Positions 8,102 through 17,202 of a stretch of 64,000 bases of DNA are shown here, in pieces. The translations under genes and the position numbers were made by a program. Below the pieces are notes generated by a model, which did not search any database, was not told the DNA's origin, and saw only the letters and a program-made list of their open reading frames with translations. Location: assembly GCF_020567425.1 (NCBI RefSeq), contig NZ_JAJCVJ010000001.1, forward strand, positions 992,001 to 1,056,000. The letters run 5' to 3'. The stretch comes from Salinirubrum litoreum. Lineage in GTDB: Archaea; Halobacteriota; Halobacteria; Halobacteriales; Haloferacaceae. How positions within the stretch are numbered: position 1 is the stretch's first letter; each line of letters begins with the position of its first letter.

Positions 8102-10795
8102 ATGAAGTTGCACAACCGAGACGTCCGGCAGGACGTGCGCGAACTGGGCGCACTCCTCGGCGACGTTCTCGAAGCGCAGACCTCGACGGACGCGTTCGAG
8201 ACGGTAGAGGACCTGCGGACGGCCGCCATCGCCTACCGGGACGGCACCAACCCCTCGCGGGAACCGCTCCACGACGTGTTGGACTCCCTCCAACCGGACG
8301 GTGAGAGCGTCGTCGCCCGTGCGTTCACCACCTACTTCGAACTCATCAACCTCGCGGAGGAGCGCCAGCGAGTCCGCTCTATCCGACAGGCCTCACAGGA
8401 CGGCACGCTCGCCGATTCTCTCGAGGGTGCGATCGAGACACTCGCCGAGAACGACGCCGACAGCGAGACGGTGCAGGGCGTACTGGACGACGTCCTCATC
8501 GAACCGACGTTCACGGCCCACCCGACCGAGGCCCGCCGGAAGACGGTGAAGGCGAAACTCCGCTCCATCGCGGACCACCTCGAGACCGTCGACGAGCGAC
8601 GCCTGACCGACGGGGAACAGGAACAGGTCTGGCAACGCGTCGACGCCGAGGTCACGAGTCTCTGGCAGACGCCGCAGGTGCGGAACCGCCGGCCGGAGCC
8701 GACCGACGAGGCGCGCAACGTCCAGTGGTACCTGGAGAACACGCTGTTCGACGTGGTCGGCGAGGTGTACTCCGAACTGGAGGCGACGGTCCACGACGAG
8801 TACCCCGACGTGGACGTGCCGAAGCTGTTCGAGTTCCGCTCGTGGGCCGGGTCCGACCGCGACGGCAACCCCTTCGTCACGCCCGAGGTCACGACCGAGA
8901 CGCTGGAACGCCAGCGCGCCGTCGTTCTCGGGAAGTACCGCACCGCGCTGAAACGACTGTCGGGCGTGTTGAGTCAGGACGGGAGTCGCATCGACGCCGG
9001 GAGCGACTTCCGCGCCTCGCTGGAGGCCGACCGCGAGCGGTTCCCGACGGTCGCCGACGAGACCGAGGAGCGCTACCCCGACGAGCCGTACCGCCAGAAA
9101 CTGAAGCTGATGCGGGAGAAACTCGACCGCGTCGAGGACGTGCGCCCCGACGGCTACGCCGGGCCCGCAGAACTGATGGCCGATCTGGAGATCATCGCCG
9201 CCAGCCTCCGGAAGAACGGGGCCGAGGAGGTCGTCGACGCGTACCTCCAGCCACTCATCCGGCAGGTCGACACCTTCGGCTTCACGCTGGCGAGTCTCGA
9301 CCTGCGTGACCACCAGGAAAACCACACCGAGGCCGTCACGGAGGCGCTGTCGGTGGAGGGCATCGACTACGCCGCGATGGAGGAGGACGAGCGCGTCGAA
9401 CTCCTCACGGACGCCATCCTGCAGGAACACGCCGTCTTCGACGTGGCCGAACCGGGTGAGGTGTCCGACACCGCCGAACGCGTCCTCCGGCGGTTCGACG
9501 AACTCGCCGAGTGGCAGGACGAGTACGGCGCGGGGGCCATCGACACCTACTGTATCTCGATGACCGAGGAGCCGAGCCACGTCCTCGAAGTGCTGTTCCT
9601 CGCGGATCAGGCCGGCGTCGTCAGCCTGCCGGACCACTGCGGCCTCGACGTGGTCCCCCTGCTGGAGACCGAATCCGCACTGAACGGTGCCCGCCGGATC
9701 ATGGGCACGCTGTTCGAGAACGACGCCTACCAGCAGGCGCTCACGGCCCGGAACGACGTGCAGGAGATCATGCTGGGCTACTCCGACTCGAACAAGGAGA
9801 ACGGCTTCCTCGCGGCCAACTGGGACCTCTACAAGAACCAGCGTCGGCTGGCGGAGATCACCGACGACCACGACGTGACGATGCGGCTGTTCCACGGGCG
9901 CGGTGGCTCCATCTCCCGTGGCGGCGGCCCGATGAACGAGGCGATGCTGGCCCTGCCGAACGAGACGGTGACGGGCCAGATCAAGTTCACCGAGCAGGGT
10001 GAGGCCATCGCCGAGAAGTACGCCACCCCCCGCATCGCGGAGCGCAACCTCGAACAGATGCTCGACGCGCAGGTCCGCGCCCGGTATCAGGCACTGCAGG
10101 AACCGGAAGAACACGTCCCCGAGGAGTGGGCCGAGGCGATGGACACGATGGCGGCGGCGGCCCGCGCGGAGTACCGCGACCTGCTGGAGACCGACGGCTT
10201 CGTCTCCTACTTCGAGCAGGCGACACCAATCACGGTCATCGAGGACCTGAACCTCGGCTCGCGGCCCGCCTCACGGTCGGGCGAGCGCAACGTCGAGGAC
10301 CTGCGGGCCATCCCGTGGGTGTTCTCGTGGACCCAGTCGCGGTGTATCCTGCCCGGGTGGTACTCCTTCGCCGAAGGCGTCGAGGCGTACCTCGACGACG
10401 GCGGCGACATGGAGACGCTCGAAGCGATGTACGACGAGTGGCCGTTCTTCCGGACGACGCTCGACAACGCGTCGCTGGCGATGGCCCGCACCGATCTGGA
10501 GATCGCCTCGGAGTACGCCGACCTCGCCACGAGCGACCTGCGCCAGCAGTTCTTCCCGCGCCTCCAGACCGAGTACGAGGAGGCGGTGGACTACGCGCTG
10601 TCGATCAGTGGCCGCGCCGAACTGCTGAAACGCGAGTGGCTGGAGGAGAGCCTCCGGCGGCGGAACCCCTACGTGGACCCGCTGAACCTGCTCCAGACGC
10701 ACCTCCTGGCGCAGACCCACCGGACCGACGCCGAGGAGAAGACCCTGCGGCTGACGGTGAAGGGTATCGCGGCCGGCATGAAGAACACCGGCTGA
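8102..10795 (+). CDS. ppc: phosphoenolpyruvate carboxylase
   Basis: The protein of 897 residues is of the usual length for bacterial-type PEP carboxylase, which carboxylates PEP to oxaloacetate with bicarbonate and replenishes the TCA cycle. Landmark segments are present: TAHPTEARRKTVK near residue 140, the SWAGSDRDGNPFVT block, LGYSDSNKENGF, and the catalytic glycine-rich FHGRGGSISRGGGP loop near residue 600. The C-terminus ends in the conserved MKNTG. The ATG at 8102 is chosen over an upstream in-frame ATG at 8066 because the TATA-like box at 8072 places the transcript start at 8102. Confidence 0.97.
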   Translation: MKLHNRDVRQDVRELGALLGDVLEAQTSTDAFETVEDLRTAAIAYRDGTNPSREPLHDVLDSLQPDGESVVARAFTTYFELINLAEERQRVRSIRQASQDGTLADSLEGAIETLAENDADSETVQGVLDDVLIEPTFTAHPTEARRKTVKAKLRSIADHLETVDERRLTDGEQEQVWQRVDAEVTSLWQTPQVRNRRPEPTDEARNVQWYLENTLFDVVGEVYSELEATVHDEYPDVDVPKLFEFRSWAGSDRDGNPFVTPEVTTETLERQRAVVLGKYRTALKRLSGVLSQDGSRIDAGSDFRASLEADRERFPTVADETEERYPDEPYRQKLKLMREKLDRVEDVRPDGYAGPAELMADLEIIAASLRKNGAEEVVDAYLQPLIRQVDTFGFTLASLDLRDHQENHTEAVTEALSVEGIDYAAMEEDERVELLTDAILQEHAVFDVAEPGEVSDTAERVLRRFDELAEWQDEYGAGAIDTYCISMTEEPSHVLEVLFLADQAGVVSLPDHCGLDVVPLLETESALNGARRIMGTLFENDAYQQALTARNDVQEIMLGYSDSNKENGFLAANWDLYKNQRRLAEITDDHDVTMRLFHGRGGSISRGGGPMNEAMLALPNETVTGQIKFTEQGEAIAEKYATPRIAERNLEQMLDAQVRARYQALQEPEEHVPEEWAEAMDTMAAAARAEYRDLLETDGFVSYFEQATPITVIEDLNLGSRPASRSGERNVEDLRAIPWVFSWTQSRCILPGWYSFAEGVEAYLDDGGDMETLEAMYDEWPFFRTTLDNASLAMARTDLEIASEYADLATSDLRQQFFPRLQTEYEEAVDYALSISGRAELLKREWLEESLRRRNPYVDPLNLLQTHLLAQTHRTDAEEKTLRLTVKGIAAGMKNTG

Positions 10796-10853
10796 AGCCG
10801 ACTCGCCGGCGGTTCGCGTTCTGTTCGCTCTTTTGCGTCTTCGCCTCGTCTGC

Positions 10854-11228
10854 TCAGTCCTGACAACAGCCGCCGGCCTCGCCGCCGAAGTCGACGGCGA
10901 GCGGGGCCGAGATAGCTTCGTTGACCGCTTCGAGTCGGTCCTGTAGTTCGTCCTGCGCGTCGAGGTACTCCGCCATGATCGGCATCTCGTGGAGGTCGGC
11001 CTGTGCCTCCTGGACGCGTTCTAACTGCTCTTGATCTGCGCGGCCGGTCTGGCGGGCGACCATGAACTCCTGTCGCAACTGCTCGAACTCCGAGATGGCT
11101 TCCTGCACCTCGTCGTCCTCCTCGACGCGCGCCTTCGCTTCCTCGAAGGCCTCATACTCCGGCAGGTCGGTGATCGCTCGACCGAGTTCTCGCCCCATCT
11201 GCTCGACGGAGGTCGTCTCGACGCTCAT
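10854..11228 (-). CDS. YlbF/YmcA-like helical protein
   Basis: This 124-residue, almost entirely helical acidic protein fits the Com_YlbF family (PF06133), with the pattern of an amphipathic helix around VQEAISEFEQLRQEFM followed by a second long helix. Bacterial YlbF/YmcA form a complex that modulates RNase Y activity; the role of archaeal members is not known. An oddity is the C-terminal tail GGCCQD with adjacent cysteines. A TATA-like CCTAAACG lies about 27 bases upstream on the minus strand. It converges with ppc. Confidence 0.75.
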   Translation of the reverse strand: MSVETTSVEQMGRELGRAITDLPEYEAFEEAKARVEEDDEVQEAISEFEQLRQEFMVARQTGRADQEQLERVQEAQADLHEMPIMAEYLDAQDELQDRLEAVNEAISAPLAVDFGGEAGGCCQD

Positions 11229-11373
11229 GCCAGCAGCTTAGGAGTGGACTCGTTTAGGCTTGCCGGATAGCGAACCCGCCGCCAGTGACCGGATGGCTCC
11301 CCCGTGACCGTACATCTGCCCGGTCACCATGCACCTGCTTTATCGGCTTCGCCGTCGTAGTTTAACTGTTACC

Positions 11374-12798
11374 ATGTCACACGCTGCCGAAACAGAGCGG
11401 GGCGGAACCGGGGGTGGGCTGGAGGCGTTGTTCACCCGCTACCGGCGGTTCCGACTCCGTGACGACGACGGCTACAGTCGCCTGATCGGACAGGTCGACG
11501 CGTTCGAGGCGCGCTTCGCGCGACTGAAGAAGCGCGTCGAGGCGGAGGGCGGGTCGATGGACTGGACCGAGGAGTGTGAACGACTGCACGAACGGACCCG
11601 GCAGGCGCTGGCGGACGGGTACGTCGAACGCGCGTGGCACACCTACCACGGGGCACGGCGGGCGCTGTACTTCGGCGTCGAGGAACTGCCGGACGGGACC
11701 GCCCGACTCCACGGCGACGCTGAGGCGATACTGGCCGAGTCGGAGGACAACCTGGGCTCGTGGCGACTGGCGGCGGTCCGTGACCTCCTCGTCGACGACG
11801 AGACGCTGGCGAAACTGCGGGCGGGCGACGAGGAGACGGTCCGGAACGTCTCGGCCGGCGACCCGGAGACGATCCGGCGACTCGCGGCCGGAGACCACGG
11901 CGCGGTCAAACCCACCGTCACCGCCGACGAACTCGTCAAGGCGAGCGAACTGCTGGACGAGCAGTACGAGAACGTCCACCGAAAGCGCCGGCACCTCCAG
12001 CGACAGTTCAACCAGTTGTTCTATCTCGCGCTGGGGACGACCGTGACGTTCCTCGCACTGGCGACCCTCGCGGAACTGAACCTCGGGGTCCCGGTGGTCG
12101 GCCTGCTCGAACGGCCCTTCGCCGCGACCGCCGGGAGTGGCGGTGCCGACACCGGGAGCGTCGGCTTCGCGGTCTTCGTGGTCCTCTCGGGCGCGCTCGG
12201 CGCGTCGCTGTTCGGGATGCGCTCGCTGTCGAACAAGTCGCTGTCGACGCGCGTGCCCCAGCGCATCACCAGTCTGACCGCCACGGTCGCGCGGGGCGTC
12301 ATCGGCGGTGCCTCGGCGCTGTTCCTCTACGTCGTCATCGGGTCGAACTTCCTCTCGGTCGACGTGACGCCCCAACTGCTGATCGCGGTCGGCTTCGTCG
12401 CGGGCTACTCGGAGCGACTGGTGCCCGCCGCCGTCGACACGGTGGCCGGTGCGGTCGGCGTGGAGGAAGACACAGAGGAGAAGACGGAGTCGGGTGGATC
12501 GACGACGGTGAACGTCACGAGTCCCGCGCCGGGTGGCGGGCTACTCGGCGGCGGGACTGGTGGTGGTGACGGTGGCTCGGGAACGCCCGGTAGTGGGCCG
12601 GGGACGCCCGGTAGTGGGCCGGGAACACCCGGTGGCTCTGGCGATCCGAGTACCGACGGTGGCGTCGAGAGCGACGCAGACGGGACGACCGGCGCAGGTG
12701 AGTCGGCAGACGCGGACGGGACCGACGGCACCGACACCACCGACGCGGACGAGACGGTCGAGACCAGCGACACGGACGACGCACCCGACACGCGGTGA
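11374..12798 (+). CDS. membrane protein with a Gly/Pro/Ser- and Asp-rich C-terminal tail
   Basis: The ATG at 11374 gives 474 residues. The N-terminal 200 residues are soluble and helical. Four hydrophobic segments follow at roughly 210-235, 265-287, 307-328 and 334-356. The last 110 residues are low complexity, with near-identical GTPGSGPGTPG units (encoded by imperfect DNA repeats at about 12581-12640) and then an Asp/Thr/Glu-rich stretch. A chain of three short units ending in AGD followed by E or P and then T or V repeats around residues 155-180. I recognise no family and infer a membrane-anchored protein with a flexible tail. Confidence 0.75.
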   Translation: MSHAAETERGGTGGGLEALFTRYRRFRLRDDDGYSRLIGQVDAFEARFARLKKRVEAEGGSMDWTEECERLHERTRQALADGYVERAWHTYHGARRALYFGVEELPDGTARLHGDAEAILAESEDNLGSWRLAAVRDLLVDDETLAKLRAGDEETVRNVSAGDPETIRRLAAGDHGAVKPTVTADELVKASELLDEQYENVHRKRRHLQRQFNQLFYLALGTTVTFLALATLAELNLGVPVVGLLERPFAATAGSGGADTGSVGFAVFVVLSGALGASLFGMRSLSNKSLSTRVPQRITSLTATVARGVIGGASALFLYVVIGSNFLSVDVTPQLLIAVGFVAGYSERLVPAAVDTVAGAVGVEEDTEEKTESGGSTTVNVTSPAPGGGLLGGGTGGGDGGSGTPGSGPGTPGSGPGTPGGSGDPSTDGGVESDADGTTGAGESADADGTDGTDTTDADETVETSDTDDAPDTR

Positions 12799-12838
12799 AA
12801 CGCCGAGGTTAAACGTCTCGCAGGGTAAGCCGGGTGTA

Positions 12839-13888
12839 ATGAGCAATCGCTCGGACTACTCCGAGGGCGACCTGCGGAACACCGGGATGTCCCTCAGACA
12901 CGACCGCGAGTGGGACTACGAACTCGACCGGATCATCGAGACCATCGAAGAACGCGACGCGAAGACCGTCGGCCTCCAGTTCCCCGAGGGGCTGAAGCGT
13001 CGCGGCCCGGCCGTCGCCGACGACCTCCGGGCGCTGGCTCCCGACGACGTGACGTTCATGCTCTCGGGGCAGCCCTGCTACGGTGCCTGCGACCTCGACA
13101 CCTACCTGATGCGCCGGACCGACGTGTTCGTCCACTTCGGTCACTCGCCGATGAAGGACTCGGACAAGATCATCTACGTCCCCCTCTTCTCGAACGTCGA
13201 CCCCTTCCCGATCATGGAGGAGTCGCTGGAGGAACTCGCCGATCCGGCCGAGGACCCGGACGTGGGCCTCGTCACGACCGCCCAGCACATGAACCGCTTC
13301 GACGAGATGGTCGAGTGGCTGGAAGAGCGCGACTACGAGGTCCACACCCGGCGGGGCGACGACCGACTCACCCACGAGGGGCAGGTGCTCGGCTGTAACT
13401 ACGCCTCGGCGGACATCGACGCCGAACAGGTGTTGTACGTCGGCGGCGGGAAGTTCCACCCCCTCGGCCTGGCGATGGAGCACCCCGACAAGAACGTCGT
13501 CATCGCCGACCCGGTGAACAACGTCGTCACCGTCGCGGACACCGAGCAGTTCATGAAACAGCGGTACGCCTCGGTCCACAAGGCGATGGACGCCGAGAAG
13601 TGGGGCGTCATCTTCTGCACGAAGATCGGACAGGGTCGCTGGGAGCAGGCACAGGAGATCGTCGAGAACAACGACGACGCCTACCTCATCACGATGGACG
13701 AGGTGACGCCGGATCGCCTGCGCAACTTCGCCATGGACGCCTTCGTCAACACCGGCTGTCCCCGCATCACGACCGACGACGGCCCGCAGTTCCACAAGCC
13801 GATGCTCACGCCCGGCGAGTACGAGATCGCCGTCGGCAACGAACCGCTCGACGCCCTGGAGTTCGACACCTTCCACGGGACCTGGTAG
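12839..13888 (+). CDS. dph2: diphthamide biosynthesis enzyme Dph2 (2-(3-amino-3-carboxypropyl)histidine synthase)
   Basis: Archaeal Dph2 uses a [4Fe-4S] cluster and S-adenosylmethionine to transfer an aminocarboxypropyl group onto the target histidine of elongation factor 2, the first step of diphthamide synthesis. The 349-residue protein has the expected widely spaced cysteines: Cys80/Cys84 in GQPCYGAC, Cys186 in GCNYAS and Cys307 in NTGCPRI, one per domain of the three-domain fold. A TTAAACG box at about 12809-12815 is some 27 bases before the ATG, supporting this start over longer in-frame options that overlap the upstream gene. Confidence 0.95.
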   Translation: MSNRSDYSEGDLRNTGMSLRHDREWDYELDRIIETIEERDAKTVGLQFPEGLKRRGPAVADDLRALAPDDVTFMLSGQPCYGACDLDTYLMRRTDVFVHFGHSPMKDSDKIIYVPLFSNVDPFPIMEESLEELADPAEDPDVGLVTTAQHMNRFDEMVEWLEERDYEVHTRRGDDRLTHEGQVLGCNYASADIDAEQVLYVGGGKFHPLGLAMEHPDKNVVIADPVNNVVTVADTEQFMKQRYASVHKAMDAEKWGVIFCTKIGQGRWEQAQEIVENNDDAYLITMDEVTPDRLRNFAMDAFVNTGCPRITTDDGPQFHKPMLTPGEYEIAVGNEPLDALEFDTFHGTW

Positions 13889-13939
13889 CGCGACGCCCGG
13901 ACCCACAAGAGTTTTTCCGAGCACGCGAGACCACCCGAC

Positions 13940-14566
13940 GTGACCCGCAGTCGCCCCTCCAGCAGTCTCCCGACCCCGTGGCTCGGTCGCACCGCCCTCC
14001 TCACAGTCGGCACGCTGCTCTGTCTCGCCGTCACACCTGCGAGCGCGCAGACGTGGCGGACGACCGACCTCGCCCCGGAAGCGGGAATTCCGCTCCAGTT
14101 CGTGGTCTCGCTTGCCATCTACGTCGTCCTCGGTGGCATCGTGCTCGCGGTCGCCCCGGAGTACACCGAGCGCATGGCCGCCCGGATCCGAGAGGACGCG
14201 GCCACGTCGTTCATCTCGGGGCTGGTCGCGTTGATCGTCACGTTCCTCGCGGCCGTCCTGCTGGCGATCACCGTCGTCGGTATCCTCGTCCTGATTCCGG
14301 GTGCCATCGTGCTCTCGGTGGTGCAGGTCGTCGGCAACACCGCCGCACTCGTCGCGCTCGGTTCGGTCACGAGCGAGACGGGACGCGACAGTGCGTTCGC
14401 CGCGCTGGTGATCGGGGCGGTCCTGCTGTCGGTACTGACTCTCGTGCCGATCCTCGGTGGCATCGTGCGGTTCGTCGTCCAGACGATCGGGTTCGGCGCG
14501 ATCGCCGGGTCGTACTGGAAGTCCCGGCAGGGGCGGAAGCGATCGGATCGGCCGACGACCGCGTGA
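13940..14566 (+). CDS. membrane protein, first of two tandem paralogues
   Basis: A GTG start at 13940 gives 208 residues with an N-terminal signal-like helix ending near SASA, one short extracellular linker and four further hydrophobic segments. Its organisation is shared with the next gene: a membrane span, then VAPEYTERMAARIREDA (compare VAPDYVEGRMNAIRDDA), two long spans, and a final V-PILGG-(I/V) motif. The pair is evidently a tandem duplication. Function unknown. Confidence 0.75.
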   Translation: MTRSRPSSSLPTPWLGRTALLTVGTLLCLAVTPASAQTWRTTDLAPEAGIPLQFVVSLAIYVVLGGIVLAVAPEYTERMAARIREDAATSFISGLVALIVTFLAAVLLAITVVGILVLIPGAIVLSVVQVVGNTAALVALGSVTSETGRDSAFAALVIGAVLLSVLTLVPILGGIVRFVVQTIGFGAIAGSYWKSRQGRKRSDRPTTA

Positions 14567-14614
14567 CTCGGAGGGACCAGAACGTCTTTAGGTCTCGTCG
14601 GTGTCGAACGCCAC

Positions 14615-15181
14615 ATGGTCCTCCGAAAATCGCTGACGAAGTCGGTCGTCGTCACCCTCGCGCTGGTGGCGTTCGCCGGTCTCGCAGTCGCACAGCAGTT
14701 CCCACAACAACCGCAGACACCGACGATCTCGCCGGTGCTGTCGCTCGGCGTCTCGTTGGTCCTCAACCTCGTGGTCGGCGGGATCATCGTGCTCGTCGCG
14801 CCCGACTACGTCGAGGGGCGGATGAACGCGATCCGGGACGACGCCGCGGTCAGCTTCGTCTGGGGCCTCGTGACGTTCGTCGTCCTGATCCTCGCGTCGA
14901 TCCTGATCATCACGCTGATCGTGACCATCCCGACGCTGTTCGTGTTGGGTATCGTCGGTGGCGCGATCGCGACGGTGACGGTCGGGACGCTGATCGCCGA
15001 GCAGGCGACGGAGCCGAGTCTCCTCGTCGGCTTGGTCGTCGGTGCGGTGGTCCTCTCGCTGCTCGGTCTGATCCCGATCCTCGGCGGGGTCATCAACTTC
15101 GTCGTCGGCATGTTGGGTGCCGGGACGATTGTGAAGGGCTACAACGACAGCCGAAAAGAGCAGGGCAAACGCGCGATCTGA
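14615..15181 (+). CDS. membrane protein, second of two tandem paralogues
   Basis: The 188-residue protein has an N-terminal signal-like helix (to about residue 25, ending in AVAQQ), a short Gln/Pro-rich linker and four hydrophobic spans. It shares the DDAAVSF and IPILGGVINF blocks with the upstream paralogue at 13940-14566. A CTTTAGG box at about 14586-14592 lies some 27 bases before the ATG, so it probably has its own promoter. Function unknown. Confidence 0.75.
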   Translation: MVLRKSLTKSVVVTLALVAFAGLAVAQQFPQQPQTPTISPVLSLGVSLVLNLVVGGIIVLVAPDYVEGRMNAIRDDAAVSFVWGLVTFVVLILASILIITLIVTIPTLFVLGIVGGAIATVTVGTLIAEQATEPSLLVGLVVGAVVLSLLGLIPILGGVINFVVGMLGAGTIVKGYNDSRKEQGKRAI

Positions 15182-15221
15182 CGCCCGGTGACTCGACGAC
15201 GGACGACGCCTCGACCGTCGG

Positions 15222-15707
15222 TCAGTCGCTCGCGGTTCCGACTTCTCCTTCGACGTACGCGACCGCCTCCGCGACCGTCCCACACGCTTCGACGCCGACC
15301 ACGTCGTGCGTTCCGATCCCGGCGATCGGTCGGTCGTAGACGGTCCCGTACCCGATCTCCGAGAGCGTCCCGCCGCCGCCGTCCACCGCCACGACCGCCG
15401 CGCCGTTCATCACGACCAGCGCGTTCCGAGCGTGGCCGAGACCGGTCGCGATCGGCGTCGTGACGTAGGGGTTCGCGTCCCCGAGTCTGTCGGTCGGCAG
15501 GATCCCGATCGTCTCGCCGCCGGCCTCGCTCGCGCCGCGACAGACCGCCTCCATCACGCCGCCGAGACCGCCGCAGACGACGGTGTGTCCGCGCTCCGCG
15601 AGTTCGACACCGAGGTCGCGGGCCGTCTCGTACTCGGCGTCGGTGACGGTGCTCCCGCCGATCACGCTGACGCGCAGTCCGTCGACCTGCATCCCGGTGT
15701 CGACCAT
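15222..15707 (-). CDS. TIGR00725/LOG-like Rossmann-fold protein
   Basis: The 161-residue protein has the Rossmann opening VSVIGGSTV, a GGLGGVMEAVCRGA block and a GGGGTLSEIG block, equivalent to the nucleotide/phosphoribose-binding PGGxGTxxE region of LOG/TIGR00725 proteins. Some relatives are cytokinin-activating phosphoribohydrolases; TIGR00725 proteins themselves have no firm function. A second ATG at 15692 is an equally plausible start because the motif begins close to it. It follows the SDR gene by 6 bases on the same strand. Confidence 0.8.
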   Translation of the reverse strand: MVDTGMQVDGLRVSVIGGSTVTDAEYETARDLGVELAERGHTVVCGGLGGVMEAVCRGASEAGGETIGILPTDRLGDANPYVTTPIATGLGHARNALVVMNGAAVVAVDGGGGTLSEIGYGTVYDRPIAGIGTHDVVGVEACGTVAEAVAYVEGEVGTASD

Positions 15708-15713
15708 CCCTCG

Positions 15714-16493
15714 CTACACCTCGGGCGACTCCATCACCTGCGGGACGCCCTGTGCCGTGATCGTCTCGCCGACGACGTAGGAGGCGGCGGGGCTGGCGAG
15801 GAACTGCGCGATGTCGGCGATCTCCTCGCTCAGGCCGATCCGGCGCTCGACGTCTTCGCGGTCGACGTTGTCGGCGGAGACGCCCATCTGCGTCTCGACG
15901 CCCGGCGTGGCGACGAAGCCGGGTGCGATGCAGTTGACGCGCACGTCGTCGCTGGCCCACTCGTAGGCGAGCGTGGTCGTGAGGTTGACGACGCCCGCTT
16001 TCGCTGCGCCGTAGTGGGACATGAACGGCGACCCCTGCTGGCCCGCGACCGACGAGAGGTTGATGACGCTCCCGCCGCCGTCCTCCTTCATGACGCGGCC
16101 GGCGGCCTGCGTGCAGTGGAAGGTGCCGGTGAGGTTGATGTCGAGGATGGTCTTCCAGCCGTTCTCCGAGATGTCGTCGAAGGAGGCCATGAACGACGCG
16201 CCGGCGTTGTTGATCAGACAGTCGACGGTGCCGAACTCCTCGACGGTGGCGTCGACGAGGGCGTCGACCGCGTCCCGGTCCCGCACGTCACACTCGACCG
16301 CGAGGGCACGACCGGCGGACTCCTCCTCGTTGATGTCCTCGGCGACCGGATCGACGTTCTCCTGTTCACGCGAACAGACGACGACGTTCGCGCCGTCTGC
16401 GGCGAATCGTTCGGCGATGGACCTGCCGATTCCGCTGGAGGAACCGGTGACGATGACGGTGCTGCCCGCGACGCTGAACTGGTCGGTCGGCAT
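15714..16493 (-). CDS. short-chain dehydrogenase/reductase (SDR)
   Basis: A 259-residue classical SDR. The cofactor loop TGSSSGIG is at residues 16-23, NNAG is near 95-98, and the catalytic Ser148, Tyr161 and Lys165 (YGAAK) are in place. An Arg in the VVCSREQ stretch after beta-2 hints at NADP(H), which is inference. The alcohol/ketone substrate cannot be read from the sequence. It lies between the DoxX gene (59 bases upstream) and the LOG-like gene (6 bases downstream), all on the minus strand. Confidence 0.92.
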   Translation of the reverse strand: MPTDQFSVAGSTVIVTGSSSGIGRSIAERFAADGANVVVCSREQENVDPVAEDINEEESAGRALAVECDVRDRDAVDALVDATVEEFGTVDCLINNAGASFMASFDDISENGWKTILDINLTGTFHCTQAAGRVMKEDGGGSVINLSSVAGQQGSPFMSHYGAAKAGVVNLTTTLAYEWASDDVRVNCIAPGFVATPGVETQMGVSADNVDREDVERRIGLSEEIADIAQFLASPAASYVVGETITAQGVPQVMESPEV

Positions 16494-16552
16494 ATCACTC
16501 TCCACGGGAGGCTCCGAGATAAAGGTCCGACTGTCGGAAGTCGGCGGCCGGG

Positions 16553-17125
16553 TCAGCCGAGGAACAGTCTGACCCAGCGGTTGTTCTTCACGAAGTCCAA
16601 CTGTTCGAGGTAGGAGTCGACTCCGAAGATGCGGCCGGCACCGAAGGCCCCGAGGCCGAACAGCAGTGCGGCGTACACCAGGTGGTCGTCGACGACCCAG
16701 CCGTGTGCCAGCGGGAGGCCCGCGAGGAGGCCGCCTTCGAGTGCCGCCGCCCAGTAGAACAGCATCATCACCGCACCCCAGAACGCGTTCCAGCGGACGA
16801 GCGCGCCGAGGAGGAGACCGAGGCCGGTCAACGTCAGCCCCCACATGTTCAGCATGTCGACGAGCGGCATCCCCGCCATCGCCGCGAACGCCCCCGCGAA
16901 CGGGTTCCCCGCCGGAATCGCGTTGGCGAGGTAACCCGCCGCCGTCCAGTTGTTGGACGGGTCCGCGTCGAGGTAGGTGATGAGCTTCGTCACGCCGCCC
17001 TGGAACAGGACCCAGCCCATCACGATGCGCATCCCGAGGAGCGCGTAGCCGATCCACGTCTCCGAGTACTCGAAGTTGGTCTCTCTCCCGAACAGTTCGG
17101 TGCTCATCCGGTTTTTCGTTGACAT
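16553..17125 (-). CDS. DoxX family membrane protein
   Basis: The start at 17125 gives 190 residues. There are four hydrophobic segments, with the family-typical MRIVMGWVLFQGGVTKL near the first span, a WNAFWGAVMMLFY segment and the HLVYAALLFGLGAFGAGR end. DoxX/DoxD-type proteins include the small subunit of thiosulfate:quinone oxidoreductase; in haloarchaea most are unassigned. A TGTATAG box at 17153-17159 on the minus strand is about 28 bases upstream, supporting this start. Confidence 0.85.
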   Translation of the reverse strand: MSTKNRMSTELFGRETNFEYSETWIGYALLGMRIVMGWVLFQGGVTKLITYLDADPSNNWTAAGYLANAIPAGNPFAGAFAAMAGMPLVDMLNMWGLTLTGLGLLLGALVRWNAFWGAVMMLFYWAAALEGGLLAGLPLAHGWVVDDHLVYAALLFGLGAFGAGRIFGVDSYLEQLDFVKNNRWVRLFLG

Positions 17126-17202
17126 CGCACCGGTCTGTTTCGTCAACATCTACCTATACAGAGTCCCTGAGAACTCAAGGCCCAGAGGGGGTCGGGTCGT
17201 GA

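Noticed and set aside
11236-11268. Second metal-repressor site (TTTAGGCTTGCC) upstream of the YlbF-like gene
   Set aside because: Only one half matches (the second is CCGGAT, not CCTAAA), and the CCTAAACG on the other strand is better explained as that gene's TATA box.
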